Both the position numbers and the translations under genes were made by a program. Positions 1 through 12,098 of a stretch of 64,000 bases of DNA are shown here, piece by piece. The stretch is from Paramyrothecium sp. XJ0827. Lineage: Eukaryota; Ascomycota; Sordariomycetes; Hypocreales; Stachybotryaceae. Position 1 is the stretch's first letter. Each line of letters opens with the position of its first letter. The stretch spans positions 5,157,001 to 5,221,000 of the forward strand of contig JAJFPB010000002.1 of the NCBI GenBank assembly GCA_020881915.1, written 5' to 3'. The notes beneath the pieces are model-generated. The model was given only the letters and a program-made list of their open reading frames with translations, was not told the origin of the DNA and searched no databases.

Positions 1-300
1 CTTGCTAAAATGCTTCCAACTTACTTTCGACTTCATAGAAGATGAAGATACTGAACTACAAGAGCGATTTCCAGGGTACCGCATGGCTTTTCTCATTCCC
101 AGACCTGCCCAAGGAGACAATGATGAACAGCGCCACCAAGAGATGATCTCGGTAAGCAAGATAGATTGGCGATTGCCTGGCGGCAGCCACCCTTCCACAT
201 TGGCAGAGGCCTATGATTGCTGTTGCCCTTCAATAACTCACGTACTTGCAATACGCGCCTTCTTAACGTGTTCCAGAGCGATGACTAATAAGGGTTAAGT
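1..300 (+). other. possible 3' end of a gene cut by the left edge
   Basis: An open frame enters from the left edge and runs to a TAA at 296-298. Its first 50 codons have ordinary protein-like composition (acidic, with Phe and Arg), and a GTAAGC donor-like site lies near 150. The later codons look like random translation. It could be the last exon of a gene that starts outside the window, or chance. I do not recognise a family. Confidence 0.2.
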
Positions 301-775
301 TGGAGCAAACGACAGATCAAGAAACCTCTCATGATGGTAGCGGAACCCAGTGGTTGCTCATGGCCGCGTTAGATTATTATATGCAGTCGATGTTTCGCAA
401 ACTTTAGCTACAGATCAGTTGATTGATATGATATTTCTCGCCAATCCCAAGCATCTTAATTATGCAAAAGATACAAGACTAGATTACGATTTCAAAGTGG
501 CTGAGACTGCATGCGCCATTTTGATATATCACAGGAGGCAACTCCAAACATGCTTAGTACTAATCTCAAAATGGTAGGCTGACTACCAGATGTGCGACAA
601 GATAAAATATTCTAATAAATGAACTGCTAGAATTACACATCCAAGCCTTCAAAGTGGTATCTACAGCTTTTGTGGGCAGACGGAGGCTATCTAAGAATGT
701 AAGTGGCTGAGACTATCGTAGGAACTTTAACTGTGCCAGTCCAAAGTCTCATGGCTGGATGAAGCTCGGAGTCCC
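301..775. other. intergenic, no feature seen
   Basis: AT-rich sequence with only short frames lacking codon bias or motifs. It contains the 3' flank of the GH10 gene on the minus strand. Confidence 0.5.
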
Positions 776-1786
776 CTATGGTGAGCTGACAAAATTCTCC
801 AAGGCGCCGTGGGTGGCGTAGAAGGCACCCTTGGGGGCATAGTTTTCGTCGAGCATCAATGGTTTCGCGCCAGGCACCCAGGTGTACGCGTGCTTGTCCG
901 TGAAGCCCCAGAAGCTGATGTCAGTAAATCCGGCCTGGAGAGCCTCTTTTATAACGGCGCCGTAGATGTCGGTCAGCACAGCGTCGTCGAGCGTATGAAC
1001 ATCCATTTCCGAAATTGTGACCTCGAGTCCGAGCGCCCGGTAGGAATTGAATATCTCTGTGAGCACACCAGGCGTCGGAGCTTGCTCAGTGATGTGCATC
1101 TGTAGGGCGACTCCATCGATCGGAACACCGTCCGCAACAAGCCCAGAGACTAGATCGTAAAGTTCTTGGCGCTTGCCCGGATAACTCTCAACAAGATTTT
1201 CGCAAATGAATAGTTTGGCGTCCGAGTCTGCTGCTCGCGCGGTGCGGAAGGCCTCGGCAATGTAACCGGGTCCGAGTACCTTGTGGAACAGATTGGCTTG
1301 TAGGCCGCCGCCTAACGTTTCAATGGGCTCAGTGACAACGTCCCAGCGATCCATCTTGCCGTCGTACCGGTGCATAATTGCCTCAAAGTGCGCGGTCATT
1401 TCAGCACGAAGTGCCGTGGGATTAGTGATGTTGGCTATATGGTCGGGGTTGCAGCAACTCGAGATGAGGCCATGTCCTTTTACCACCATGTTGTTATCCT
1501 CCGCAAAGGAAACGAGGCGGTCGAGCGTTTCCCAAGTATAGTTTCCTGGGCCTGGATTGATAAAAGACCATTTCATCTCATTTTCAGGAGAAAGACTGTT
1601 GAATTGCTTCGCAAGCACGGCGGCAAATTGAGGATCATCGAGGTAATTCGGATTGGTTGCTCCAGAGCCAATGATAATATTCTTCTTTTCAGCCAACTCC
1701 CTCAAGGGCGAAGTTCCTGTATCAGGGCACGCAGAGGTGACTTCGACAGTCCCAAGAAGTGCGACGATAAGGGCTGTGGTCTTCAT
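776..1786 (-). CDS. secreted GH10 family glycosidase (endo-xylanase-like, divergent)
   Basis: Single-exon gene of 336 aa. Residues 1-19 form a signal peptide, so the product is secreted. The GH10 (beta/alpha)8 fold is recognisable from ENEMKW (68-73), WDVVTEP (148-154), LQMHIT (228-233), ISEMDV (258-263) and WGFTDKHAYTW (293-303). E153 aligns with the acid/base and E260 with the nucleophile. GH10 enzymes normally hydrolyse internal beta-1,4-xylosidic bonds in xylan. Several usually invariant positions differ: the Asn before the acid/base is Thr (T152), the HTLVWH block is replaced by GHGLISS followed by CC (104-112), and the usual NDYN stretch is ENLV (196-199). Both catalytic carboxylates are kept, so activity is plausible, but substrate preference may not be classical xylan. 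There is no carbohydrate-binding module. A TATA-like element lies about 85 bp upstream. Confidence 0.88.
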   Translation of the reverse strand: MKTTALIVALLGTVEVTSACPDTGTSPLRELAEKKNIIIGSGATNPNYLDDPQFAAVLAKQFNSLSPENEMKWSFINPGPGNYTWETLDRLVSFAEDNNMVVKGHGLISSCCNPDHIANITNPTALRAEMTAHFEAIMHRYDGKMDRWDVVTEPIETLGGGLQANLFHKVLGPGYIAEAFRTARAADSDAKLFICENLVESYPGKRQELYDLVSGLVADGVPIDGVALQMHITEQAPTPGVLTEIFNSYRALGLEVTISEMDVHTLDDAVLTDIYGAVIKEALQAGFTDISFWGFTDKHAYTWVPGAKPLMLDENYAPKGAFYATHGALENFVSSP

Positions 1787-3706
1787 GATTTTGTTTGATG
1801 TGAGACTGTGGTGGAATTGGTAGCTGTTTAGAACCTGATGTAGAACATTGTCCGACTACCGTCTCTTGACTTTATAGCTTGGCGCAACAAGAATTCCAGT
1901 ACGCAGCCGCGTCATACCTTTATTTGCCAAACCATGTCTAGTGCATGGCATGACGTTGTGGAAGATGATGATCATTTCCTGCATGGTCTAAACCTTGAAG
2001 ACACGAATTAAGCCGAGACTGACGAGAATATTCTTGGAGACTTTCGTAGTCGAAAGCCGCCAAACGAGATGCCAAGGCTATGTTAATTAGAAATGTACAA
2101 GATTGCGAGTTGAGAGAGGTGGCTTGGACCCGCTTGTGACGTGTGGGCGAAGGCCAACGAAACGAGGAACGAAGGGGAGGGGAGACGAAAAATCATGGAT
2201 CAATCGAACGGTTTGCGCTAAATGATCTAACAAGACTCGGTTTTAACCATCGCAGAGCATAGTGTACACCGGCACCATTGTTCGGAGGATGTGTGAGGGG
2301 ACCGGAGGGAGCTTTGAATCAGTGGTAGATGAAGGTAAGCCGAGTAGGAACGTTGCAATCATCAGCCAAACAGTCATTTACTCGTGTGTGTGAAAAATCA
2401 CCGAGGATACTAAAGTGATTTGTTGACTTCCTTCTGGTTCCAACGCAAAAGCTCATCTTACCAGTTAATTCGGTCGACTTGCTCTCTATGAGGCGACTTA
2501 CTCGGCATGGAAAAAGTAGGAGCGCGTGGCAAAGTTCCATTGATCAAGTAACCGTATATTTGGACTCGTTTAAACAAGAAAGATCTATGTCTACACATTG
2601 TTACTAGCCCACTACAAATAAAATGATCAATTCCGTAGAGCATGTCATGCCCCCAGGTTTTGCCTTGGTACGAAAGGCATTGAATGTCGAGTTCCCCAAC
2701 GTAAAAACTCATTTCGTTGCGTGATCAGTGAATGATTCTAATTTTTTGTCAACAAAAGAGTGTTTCGTTCGTGGAAGCACCCTCAACATGTGACGAAATG
2801 TAGTCAGCAGTGTAAGAACATCCCCGATTTGCTACCCTGAGAGAATCGAGGGGTGCTGTGGTACCACCCTGAATCCTTGTACGGGGACCCCAAGATCCGT
2901 GTTTGAACCCTGGGTGCATTGCCGTGCCGAGAAGACCCTTCTTGCGCTCAGATGCTGTGGGTTGGTATGGCAATTCATCGGTCGAACCGGTGCTACTGCT
3001 CGAAGTGGCTTTCGGTGTGGACAGTCACCCCACTTGGTGTCTCTATGACGGAGACGTGGCTGATGCGTTCCAGCCTAACTAACACAAGCGCCGAAGAACG
3101 AGGTACGAGGAACGAAGTATCTCAATTGATCTTGGCATTTTCCAAATCCGCAGGCTTGGAAAAGGACCGCATCCTTGCGTCAAATTCGCAGGTGTGATGC
3201 AGGTGATTTTGATTGCTATTGCTACGTTCTTGAGGAATGCCCAATTTTGTCAAACATGGAAATATGTTGGAAAGCTTCTGAGATCTATGGACACGTTCGC
3301 AATTGTCAGGAACAAGTTCGTAACATGTCTTGGCTGGTGCTCGCTCTTTGGGTGGGTCAGATAAACGAGGACGGCAAGCCTTTGCATGATCCACTCTGTG
3401 TGCCGCCTCGGAACGAGTTCGCACAAGGATGTAGTTTGATGTGGATGGACCTAGTTTCGAGATTTGAAGTCTGTTATCACCCGCATAACTTTACTAGAGG
3501 ATGCAACGCGGCATGTGGCTGACTTTTACACCTTCATAGTACCACCACTGTCTTTTTTCTTTCTTTTCTTCCTTTTTTTCGTGACAAATTATTTGGGTTG
3601 TTTTTTCCTCCATTCCTTGTGATACTTATGCTCCTCTATCCTTGGTGACGGCGTTTTTCGCTTATTTCAGCACGAGCACGACAGCATATTCCTATTCACA
3701 GAAGCC
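1787..3706. other. intergenic between GH10 and glucosyltransferase genes
   Basis: The window includes the GH10 promoter and the glucosyltransferase promoter, with a pyrimidine-rich tract at about 3548-3610. The longest frames (up to 115 codons near 3175-3522) show no motif, no codon pattern and no homologous look. Nothing else is supported. Confidence 0.5.
1871..1876 (-). promoter_or_regulatory. TATA-like element of the GH10 gene
   Basis: The minus strand reads TATAAA about 85 bp upstream of the GH10 start codon, a normal distance for a fungal core promoter. It is supported by sequence and position only. Confidence 0.45.
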
Positions 3707-6657
3707 ATGGCTAACGACAAGCGCAAAACGGGACGATTTGAGCTGCCTGGCGATGATGTGCCATATCTCAGCCCGGCGCCATCTTATACCAGCTTGACGA
3801 GAGCAGCGAGTACCAGCGATTCACCAAACACAATGGCAGAAATGCCAGCCGACTCTACACCTTTGAGCATGAACACACCATATAATTTAAAAAGGATCAT
3901 TGGCAATGAAGTGAAAATTGGAGGTAGGCGCAACTTACCTGACTTCCAAGGTCATCTGTTGAAAGTCTTGAGATGATGACAATCCTTTTTATTGGTCGAG
4001 AAACATTTGCTAAGACAAGAACAGATGACGCCCGTGTGGAAATCAATGCCAGCTCCAGGTTCATACGTGGCCTCTCGGCGTTGTATACGGAAAAGACGAC
4101 CGAGAAACCAACGTCAGACCCATCAGGAACTGTAGCACAGCCAACCTCGTGGGCTACGAGACTCAATATAGTGATTCAGGTTGTTGGCAGTCGAGGTGAT
4201 GTGCAGCCATTCATTGCGCTTGGTAACGAACTCCAGCGATACGGTCATCGGGTTCGTTTGGCAACTCACGATACCTTCGGTGACTTCGTCAAGGGTTTTG
4301 GCCTGGAGTTCTACCCTATAGGAGGTAATCCAGCCGAGCTAATGGCCTACATGGTCAAGAATCCCGGGCTCCTCCCGAGCATGGAGAGCCTTGCCGATGG
4401 CGAGATCCAACGGAAGCGTCTCATGGTCGAGAATATGCTTGAGGGGTGCTGGAAATCGTGCATACAGCCGGATATGCTAACGGGTGAACCTTTCGTGGCC
4501 GACGCGATCATCGCAAACCCCCCAAGCTTTGCACATATCCACTGTGCTCAAGCCCTCGGCATTCCAGTACATATGATGTTCACCATGCCGTGGAGCAACA
4601 CGAGGGCCTTTCCTCACCCTCTCGCTAACCTGATTAATGCCGGCGACGATCCGACACTGGCAAATCATTTATCCTACACGGTGGTTGAATGGTTGACGTG
4701 GCAAGGGTAACTATACTACCCCATCATCATACCTATTACTCCAGACAAGTACTCACACGTTCACTTGAAGTTTAGGCGATGTTATCAACAAATGGCGAAG
4801 GTCTATTGATTTGGAGGATGTGCCAACGTTTGACGCACCATTACTGGCACGGACATTAAAAATTCCTTTCACGTACTGCTGGTCAGCCGCATTAGTACCT
4901 AAGCCGGCGGACTGGCCTTCTTACATTGGTTAGCTACCCCTAGCTATGGTATTTTTGGATTGTTAATGAAGCTAACTGTGTCAAGACGTGTGCGGGTTCT
5001 TCTTTCGTGAAGCACCGAAATACTCGCCACAGCCCGATCTCGTCGAATTCCTCCAGGGAGGTCCCCAACCAGTGTACATTGGGTTTGGAAGCATCGTGTT
5101 GGATAATCCAGAGAAGATGATTGGTATTATCCTTGACGCCGTAAAGGCAGCCAACGTCCGCGCCATTATCTCCAAAGGCTGGTCAGATCTTTCTGGCACA
5201 GAGAGTAAGGATATCTATTGGATAGGTGATTGCCCCCACGAATGGCTGTTTCAGCATGTCTGTGCTGTAGTCCACCATGGTGGAGCAGGAACAACTGCAT
5301 GTGGGCTGAGGAACAAAAAGCCAACAATAGTTGTGCCATTCTTTGGAGAGTAAGTCGAAGTACATTCTGGCCGCCACATATGGACTCAGAGCTGATATAC
5401 AAAAAGTCAACCTTTCTGGGGCCAGATGATCGCCAGTGCAGGTGCAGGACCCAGTCCTATCCACCATAAGAAGTTGACAGCAGAGAATCTGTGCGAAGGA
5501 ATCCGCTATTGTCTTACCCAAGAAGCTACAATAGCAGCTGCATCCATCGCGGAAAGTATGGCGTCCGAAGTTGGCGTTCAGGCCGCTGCACAGTCCTTCC
5601 ATCGACAGCTGCCGCTCGAATGTATCCAATGCGACATACTTCCGAACGAGCCGGCCGCATGGATCTACGCTAAGTCCAAGCGATCCATAAAGCTATCCAA
5701 GGTGGCTGCCGCATTGCTCCTCAGCAAAAAATCCATCCATGTCAAGGACCTCAAAATGTAAGTGCAACCTTCCTCACTCTGAACACTCTCAGCGTATTGA
5801 TTCAGTCCTTTAGATACCAAACCAAGTCCATAATCATCGAGCATACGAGATTTGACCCAGTTTCCGGTGGAGCGTCCGCTGTTATGGCAACGGCGACAGA
5901 CCTCACCGGGTCAATAACGGGGATGGTGACAAAACCTATCGAAACATATCAAGATGAGCGTCGCCGCCGGGCAAGAGAATTGGAAGTACTGGAGTTCCAG
6001 AGGAGCGCAGCTGCCAACCATCAGGAGAAGCCGGGAAGTGGCGGGATGAGCACATTGTCAGAGACCTCTACCAAGCCAGCATCTGCCAAAACTTCTCGAT
6101 CCGAGAACTCGGGCTCTCTGGCGGGCAAAATGATGGGTGCATCGGCAAAGAGTATCGGTAGTTTTGCACCTACGGCACTGCAAGGCATGGTAGTAGACTT
6201 CCCACTCGCCATAACGGAAGGGTTAAGGACAATCCCGAGCCATTATGGCGGTAAGGTACGTGATCATGGCCCTGTTGTGGATGCCAAAAGCGGATTTGCC
6301 GTTGCAGGCAAAACCTTTGCTTACGGCTTCATTGACGGCCTTACGGACCTTGTGGTGCAGCCGTGCAAAGGCGGTGCGAAAGAAGGTGCCTTGGGAGCTA
6401 TCAAGGGGTTCGGCAAAGGAGCAATGAGCCTAACAGCCAAGAGCGGTGCCGGTATGTTCGGAGTCTTTGCTTATCCTTCCGCCGGCATCAGCAAAAGTCT
6501 GCGCTCGGCCGTACATTCTGGAACTCGTAAAATAATTGCCAAGCAACGTCATGATGAGGGGAAATGGCTGCTTGAAAGCGGTAAATACGATGAAGCAGAG
6601 CTCATAGAAGCTGTCGCAGCTTTCAATCGTTTGCGAAGCAAGGAAGAGGCCCGTTAA
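3707..6657 (+). CDS. sterol 3-beta-glucosyltransferase-like UDP-glycosyltransferase (Atg26/UGT80 type)
   Basis: Six exons: 3707-3910, 4015-4706, 4771-4928, 4986-5349, 5407-5757 and 5814-6657, giving 870 aa. The first intron could instead be 3924-4000, which also keeps the frame (879 aa). The later junctions are fixed by phase and family motifs. After a short disordered N-terminus comes the GT28-type N-domain ([17 protein letters not shown]). The C-terminal nucleotide-sugar domain has [17 protein letters not shown] and VPFFGDQPFWG, the UDP-glucose binding signature. Family members transfer glucose from UDP-glucose to sterols or similar lipids at membranes. The PH/GRAM domains of Atg26 are missing. 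The last ~280 residues are a separate Gly/Lys-rich region containing GKVRDHGPV and repeated KEGxxGxxKGxGKG-like steps, resembling the C-terminal part of VPS13/ATG2 lipid-transfer proteins. That resemblance is my inference. Confidence 0.88.
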
Positions 6658-9600
6658 GGGAAAGCCCAAAGCCTCATTCGGACCAGTTTCGATGAGTCAC
6701 CTCCAAGAATGTAATACTAGAATAGACTTGAGCTTCTTTTCACACAAATTATAGATACCTACATCTGATTACTTGATGACTGAAAAGCGTCTTCCTATGA
6801 CGTATCATCATCTACGCGAGTGTGCAGTATTCATGAGAGCAGTACCTAACATACTGCTCTACAAATGGGGCTTGCACGTATTAGTTCAAAGCAGCATCTG
6901 GAGAAGTGTGCTGTACAGGGTGCATATCAGGCGTCGTCTTGCCCCCGACGGCTGCGACCATTTGTGTTTCTTGAGATGCTATCGTTACCCAGCGTTGACA
7001 CGTAAACAGCGGCCTGTGCCCGTTCTTGTGGCTCTAGCTCGTTTCGGAGGACTTTGGTCAAGGACGTTGCCTTGTCGACTCAATCATCAAACAAGGTCGT
7101 GTATACGACAAGCCACGTCAACGGCCGTGGGTCAATAATTCTGTCTTGCTGCTAGTCTGGGAGCTAACGTCTGTTGAAAAACAGGCCTGTGGAGACAATA
7201 AAGTGGTTGCACAGGGCTGAAGTCAACGGCCAGACCGAAAAGTCCCCGGAATTAAATTTTGGGCAGATGCGTTGAAGGAAATGCCAAGAGCCAACCCGCG
7301 CGGCGGCTTCTCAGATTAATGGGTGGCACGGCCATCCCAATTACGCTAGAGCAGATTGTTGCCATTCCGGACTGCTTCCAGGCATTTTATCTGGGGTAGC
7401 AAGCTTAGCCGTGGCTTGGCAATGCCAAGAATGCAACATTGACCAGGTTGGAAGACGTGGAGACATACGAGACTTTGAAGTGAACACTCATTCATGACTT
7501 TGGACATTGCCACTGTGGTTGGTAAAGAAATGAATAATACGAAGCCCATGGCAATAATCGGCGAGCCGTTCGGACGACTGCAATACCCGACCTCGGTATG
7601 CGTGGCTTCCATGTCAATTGTCACAGGCCTCAGAGCCCCAGGGACCCAGGGACTAGCATCCTGAATGGCTGCTCTGAGCCTTATGTGGCTGGACATTTGT
7701 AATACCAAGAACTGCAGACATGTGTCATTAAAAACTATTACGTTTCGATTGAATCACCAGGGGTTTGGTCTTTTTGGTTGCCAGGGTCGCGCATAGCTGC
7801 CATCCGTGGAATAGCATCGGACGAGGATGTCAAGCCACGTTACCAGGACGATGGCTCTTTGTAGATCCAGAACGCCCGATCCAAAGAAGTGCGACAAGAG
7901 CTGATCATTTCCGAATCGTCCCTCGCATCAAGGGCAGCGAGTGCAGAGCACATGGTGTGGCTTGCGGCTCCCCAAAAACTCGATCCTTCAAATGAAGGCC
8001 TGTCAGGCTGGCGACGGTTCGTGCTTTACCATTCCCAGCCAGTCGTGGATTTCGTTTCCCGTCGTGTCAACTAGCGGCCGCCTATGCCCTGGCCTCGAGC
8101 ACAAATGCCTGGCGTTTTTCCGGGTTGCCCGTGCAGAAGGCTTTCAACAATACATGGCTGATCTTCATGGTCCGATGGTCCTTCTGTCAGCTAAGTACGG
8201 GACTGTAGACCAAGCAGAAGGATTCGTCCTGTCGAAAAGCTGAGAAGCCTCCCTCAGAGCCAGTGGACGCAGCCCGGATATCTATAGAATCGACCGCAAA
8301 TATGCGTTCCCTCATTGTGCAGAACTATCTGCTTACGCCCAAATTTTAGCTCAGCTCACGTCACGAATCTCGCGTGGGATGCAACGTCTATTTGCTGACC
8401 ATCTGGCCGTGCCTTGAACTTAAACCCCTGGCCCATCGGCCTACTCTAGACCCCTTACCCCAACCACACCCCAGGCGCCACACTCCGGCGTTGGTTCCTC
8501 CTTTTAAGATAGATTGTTGTGGCGGTTTCGTCTTATCTTGGCAGCCAATGCCTGGCCTTGGAAGGAGTTAGCGACAGCCGCCAGCTGAGTAGAAGGTTGT
8601 TCCAGAAGAGGCGCATTTGACCGATGTAGAAATCGACGAGTGCAGAGGGCTTGACTCGTGAGAAGCCTCATTGCACCACAGCAGCAACGGATGACAAGGC
8701 GCACGCCTCGTTTTGTCGCGCTGATTACGCAACGGCGTCACCGAACGGACTCTGCAAGGTTGATTGCTCTGCTCGGACAAGGTCCGTGGCCCTCGAATGC
8801 TTCACCACACCGATCGACGGGCCTGCTGGGATGGCATGAATGTACCTACAGACTTGGATCAATCCCATCGGAGCGGTCACCAACCGCAATAGACGCAGTG
8901 CTAACGAACGCCACAAGATCAAGGCCTATGCCGTTTCTGGTGGGCAGAGCCGTCCGTCGCGAGGGGAGGAATCCCTCCGCAATAAAACAACCTCTCGGTT
9001 AGCGACCGTCCATGGTTTATGGCACATTGTGCTAAGGCATGTAGGTTGGTTCACATTGCATGGAGGCCATGTGGGATGGTTGCCTCGAATGCGTCGCTGC
9101 GCTCCTTGACACCTGCAGTGGGAAATGAACCTGGACGCCCCCGGGGCATCGTTTCTGGTCGTCGTATGCATTCCCCCTCTCGCCCCGGTCGCCGCGGCTG
9201 ATGGGCTGCTGACCGCTAACCCGATTCTCAAATCCCGAGCGATGCTCAAGCCGCCAGGGTTCTCCGCATCCTCCACTCACACGCGACAGGAAGCTTCACT
9301 CCAAACCCACGGCCCTGTCGAATCGCCCCTTGTCAGGTGCCTTTCTTTGGTTCCGGCCCCTGAACGTGTTGGTTGAGTGCGAGTGCGACCAGGTTTCCTC
9401 CCCCCCCGGCTGCCGCTCGCTCGGACACATCCCATTCTTCACCGATTTTTTTTCTACAGCAGAGTCCGACCCAGTTGGACGACAAGGCCGAAATCCTAGC
9501 TCTCTCTAATCTCCATTGTCCGCGCAACAAGGTACGGACGGCTCAGAGCGTCTGAAACGTACACGCACGCGCACTGGCTCCTGGGTTTGCCCCGGCCTTG

Positions 9601-9966
9601 CCCTGTGACTCCTCAAGCCAGGTCTGTTTTAGGCTATATGTGAGCGCTGCTAACCCCTTTCCTTCCCCCAGACTTTTAGCACTGAACCATGGTCGAAAGC
9701 AAGTTTGCCTAATCCGGAACAAGTTAAGATGCTCTGAAAGTCAGCCACTATCCTTGACTGTTGCACAGCACCTAACAGCGCCACCGAGGACGAGTCAAGG
9801 TGAGGAGGACATATCCCTGACGAGCAAACCGCCAGGTTCAAGCAGAATTGATAATAAGCTTGCTCCGGCACGGGCCTCGCCCGATTTCCATCCCAATGTC
9901 CTTCTTCTTCTTCGCCCGTTTGCTGCTCGCGCAACAATTGGGCTGTCGCTCTCTCCATCGGCCATC
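6658..9966. other. long intergenic stretch; right part probably receptor promoter and 5' leader
   Basis: No convincing gene in 3.3 kb. The 8.5-9.6 kb part is GC-rich, which leaves long overlapping frames on both strands without motifs. From about 9360 to 9966 the plus strand is rich in C/T and likely holds the promoter and leader of the GPCR gene. The receptor frame is open upstream to 9598, but the extra residues look like translated leader rather than protein. Confidence 0.45.
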
Positions 9967-11410
9967 ATGCCGGTGCCTCGGGCTCTCGCCGAGTCGCAGC
10001 TCGATGCGCTGAGCGTCGTCGAGCGAGTGTGCTCAGTCTTGTCCCTCCTCGGCTCCACATTCGTCATCGTGACCTTCTTGCTGTCCAAGACATTCCACAA
10101 GCCCATCAACCGCCTCGTCTTTTACGCATCGTTTGGTAACATGATGAGCAATGTCGGAACCTTGATGTCGAGGTCATACACAAGCGACCCTAATTCCGCT
10201 GGGTGCCAGGCGCAAGGATTCTTGATTCAATGGTACGTGCTGCAAGCGGGCCGCACTCTGTGACCAATTATTAACGTCGCATCAGGTTCATGCCCGCGGA
10301 TGCGCTCTGGACCTTGGCCATGGCCATCAATGTCTATTTGACCTTCTACTTCAAGTTTGATGCCCGTCGACTTCGCAGAATGGAGATTCCCTATCTTATC
10401 CTCTGCTACGGAATCCCCTTCATTCCCGCCCTTACCTACGTCTTCCTCAAAAACGGAAATGGCGTAAGGGCCTATGGCAATGCCTCACTATGGTGCTGGA
10501 TCAGCCGTGAATGGGGCATCTGGCGTATCATCACTTTCTACGGACCTGTCTGGTAAGCAGCCCAGGAGCCACAGCGTGTTGCCAATGTACTTAACGATTT
10601 AGGCTGGTCGTCGCCCTCACATTCTTCATCTATCTCCGTGCCGGCCATACCATCTACAGAAAACGGAAAGAACTGGGTGACTTTCACTCTTCCGACCAGG
10701 ATCCGACGCTCCGCAGCGAAGTGATCACAACGATCAAGACGACACAAGTTTCCGTCACGGTCGAACCCATGAACGCGAGCGATGCTATCCAACTACGATC
10801 CATGGGCGGGCGCGAAGTGGCAAACTCGCGAGGCAACGGCGTCTACTCGGTGCACATCTCCGCTGACGCAAATGCCAACGATAATCCCGACATTGTTCTT
10901 CCCATCCAGGGCCAGACCACAGTTGCATCATCTGCGCCGGGCCCTTCACAGAATGGCGGAGACGGCCCCAATGCCATACGCAAGAGATACCGCGATATCA
11001 ACAACGCCGCTTGGCAGTATACCAAGTGTGCCATTCTCTTCTTTACCGTCATGCTCATCACATGGATTCCCTCCAGTGCCAACCGAGTCTACTCCTTGTC
11101 CCACCCCAATGACTCTTCCGGACCTCTCGAATTCATGAGTGCGTTTGTGCTCCCCTTGCAAGGTTTCTGGAACGCCATCATATACATGGTGACAACTTGG
11201 AGCGCTACGAAGAACCTGATTAGCGATTTGAAAATGGGACGTCGCCCAGACGTCAGGGAGTTTGTCGGGGGTATGGCACCGGCAATCCATAACAATCCGC
11301 TCCATCACAGTCATCATCGACATAGCCAAGGACCTTTCCGTAACGGCAATCGGAAGACATATGAGACCGAGAGCATGACAGAACTGGCTGAAAGTCGGCC
11401 AGATTCATAA
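9967..11410 (+). CDS. seven-transmembrane G-protein-coupled receptor, cAMP-receptor-like class
   Basis: Three exons, 9967-10232, 10286-10552 and 10603-11410, encode 446 aa. I chose the ATG at 9967 because the first helix follows directly after about 20 residues. Seven hydrophobic helices are visible: near residues 18-42, 55-72, 90-112, 125-145 and 168-190, then two more after a long third cytoplasmic loop. That loop is about 150 residues, Ser/Thr/Asn-rich. TM6 contains TWIPSSANR, and TM7 the PLQGFWNAIIY stretch typical of fungal homologues of Dictyostelium cAMP receptors (CrlA/GPR-1-type). Such receptors sit in the plasma membrane and couple to heterotrimeric G proteins in nutrient or developmental sensing. 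The ligand is unknown. The His-rich tail has no further domain. Intron phases are consistent across all three exons. Confidence 0.88.
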
Positions 11411-12098
11411 CCGTTTTTGGATAGAACTATATATATGTAATTGCGAGATACCTTTGATTATGACTCTGTTACCTTTGTACGCTGTCTTCTTCTTGATCTA
11501 AACTTGTGAGACAGAGATTGATTGCAAGCGAGAGGCTTGATGACCCGGTGAGTTCCACAAAATCACTCGACGAACCTAGCCGGCCCACTCTTGCGTGGGA
11601 ATCATTCCTCGTCCGACTGAATCTACTCAACAAGTTACTTCTCACTCTACTATTCACGGAGTTTTGCTGGTGAAAAGGTTGGAGCGATTTCCAGGTTCTA
11701 GATTATTTGGGTGCCTCAAATCTCCGTCACACAATATTGTATATTGCGGCCATTCCGGGGCAAGGTACGCATAAACCGCGCCGGGAGATCTGCTTGCTCC
11801 CAGCCATCTCAAGGTTCTGATCCAATTTTAATGGTCCATGCGGATTTTGAGGGCTCAAATACAAAGTTTGCCCAAGCGATGCCTGCAACAATGCAATATG
11901 ACATGGGTTCTTAAGAAAACACGGCCTGTATCCGTAATACGAACTCTCAAAGGAGTAGGTCCCTAGTCTGTACCAACAATAATGCAGGGATCAAGGGAGG
12001 GTTCATTTAGCCAAAACCTCTCTGACGCGTTCGATTAGTAGCGGAAACGAGTCTGCTCCAGGCTTCCAAGCAACCCATGCTTTGCCACAATGCATCAC
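11411..12098. other. intergenic, 3' flanks of receptor and P450
   Basis: Convergent 3' ends. Short frames only, no motif seen. Confidence 0.5.

Noticed and set aside
2749..2973. Compact minus frame with GGTTCAAAC and GGTTCGACC boxes nearby, resembling Pol III B boxes
   Set aside because: No box A at the right distance and no tRNA or 5S fold could be drawn; a SINE is possible but not supported.
2160..3120. Recurring ACGAGGAACGAA-like words at about 2160, 3100 and 21250
   Set aside because: Short, imperfect and without target-site duplications or flanking repeats; chance similarity is likely.
8500..9560. Many overlapping frames of 60-116 codons on both strands
   Set aside because: They reflect GC-rich sequence with few stops. 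No motif, start context or splice pattern supports any of them.
9598..9966. In-frame N-terminal extension of the receptor
   Set aside because: It would add 123 Ser/Pro/Leu residues before TM1 that look like translated leader; the ATG at 9967 gives a normal receptor N-terminus.
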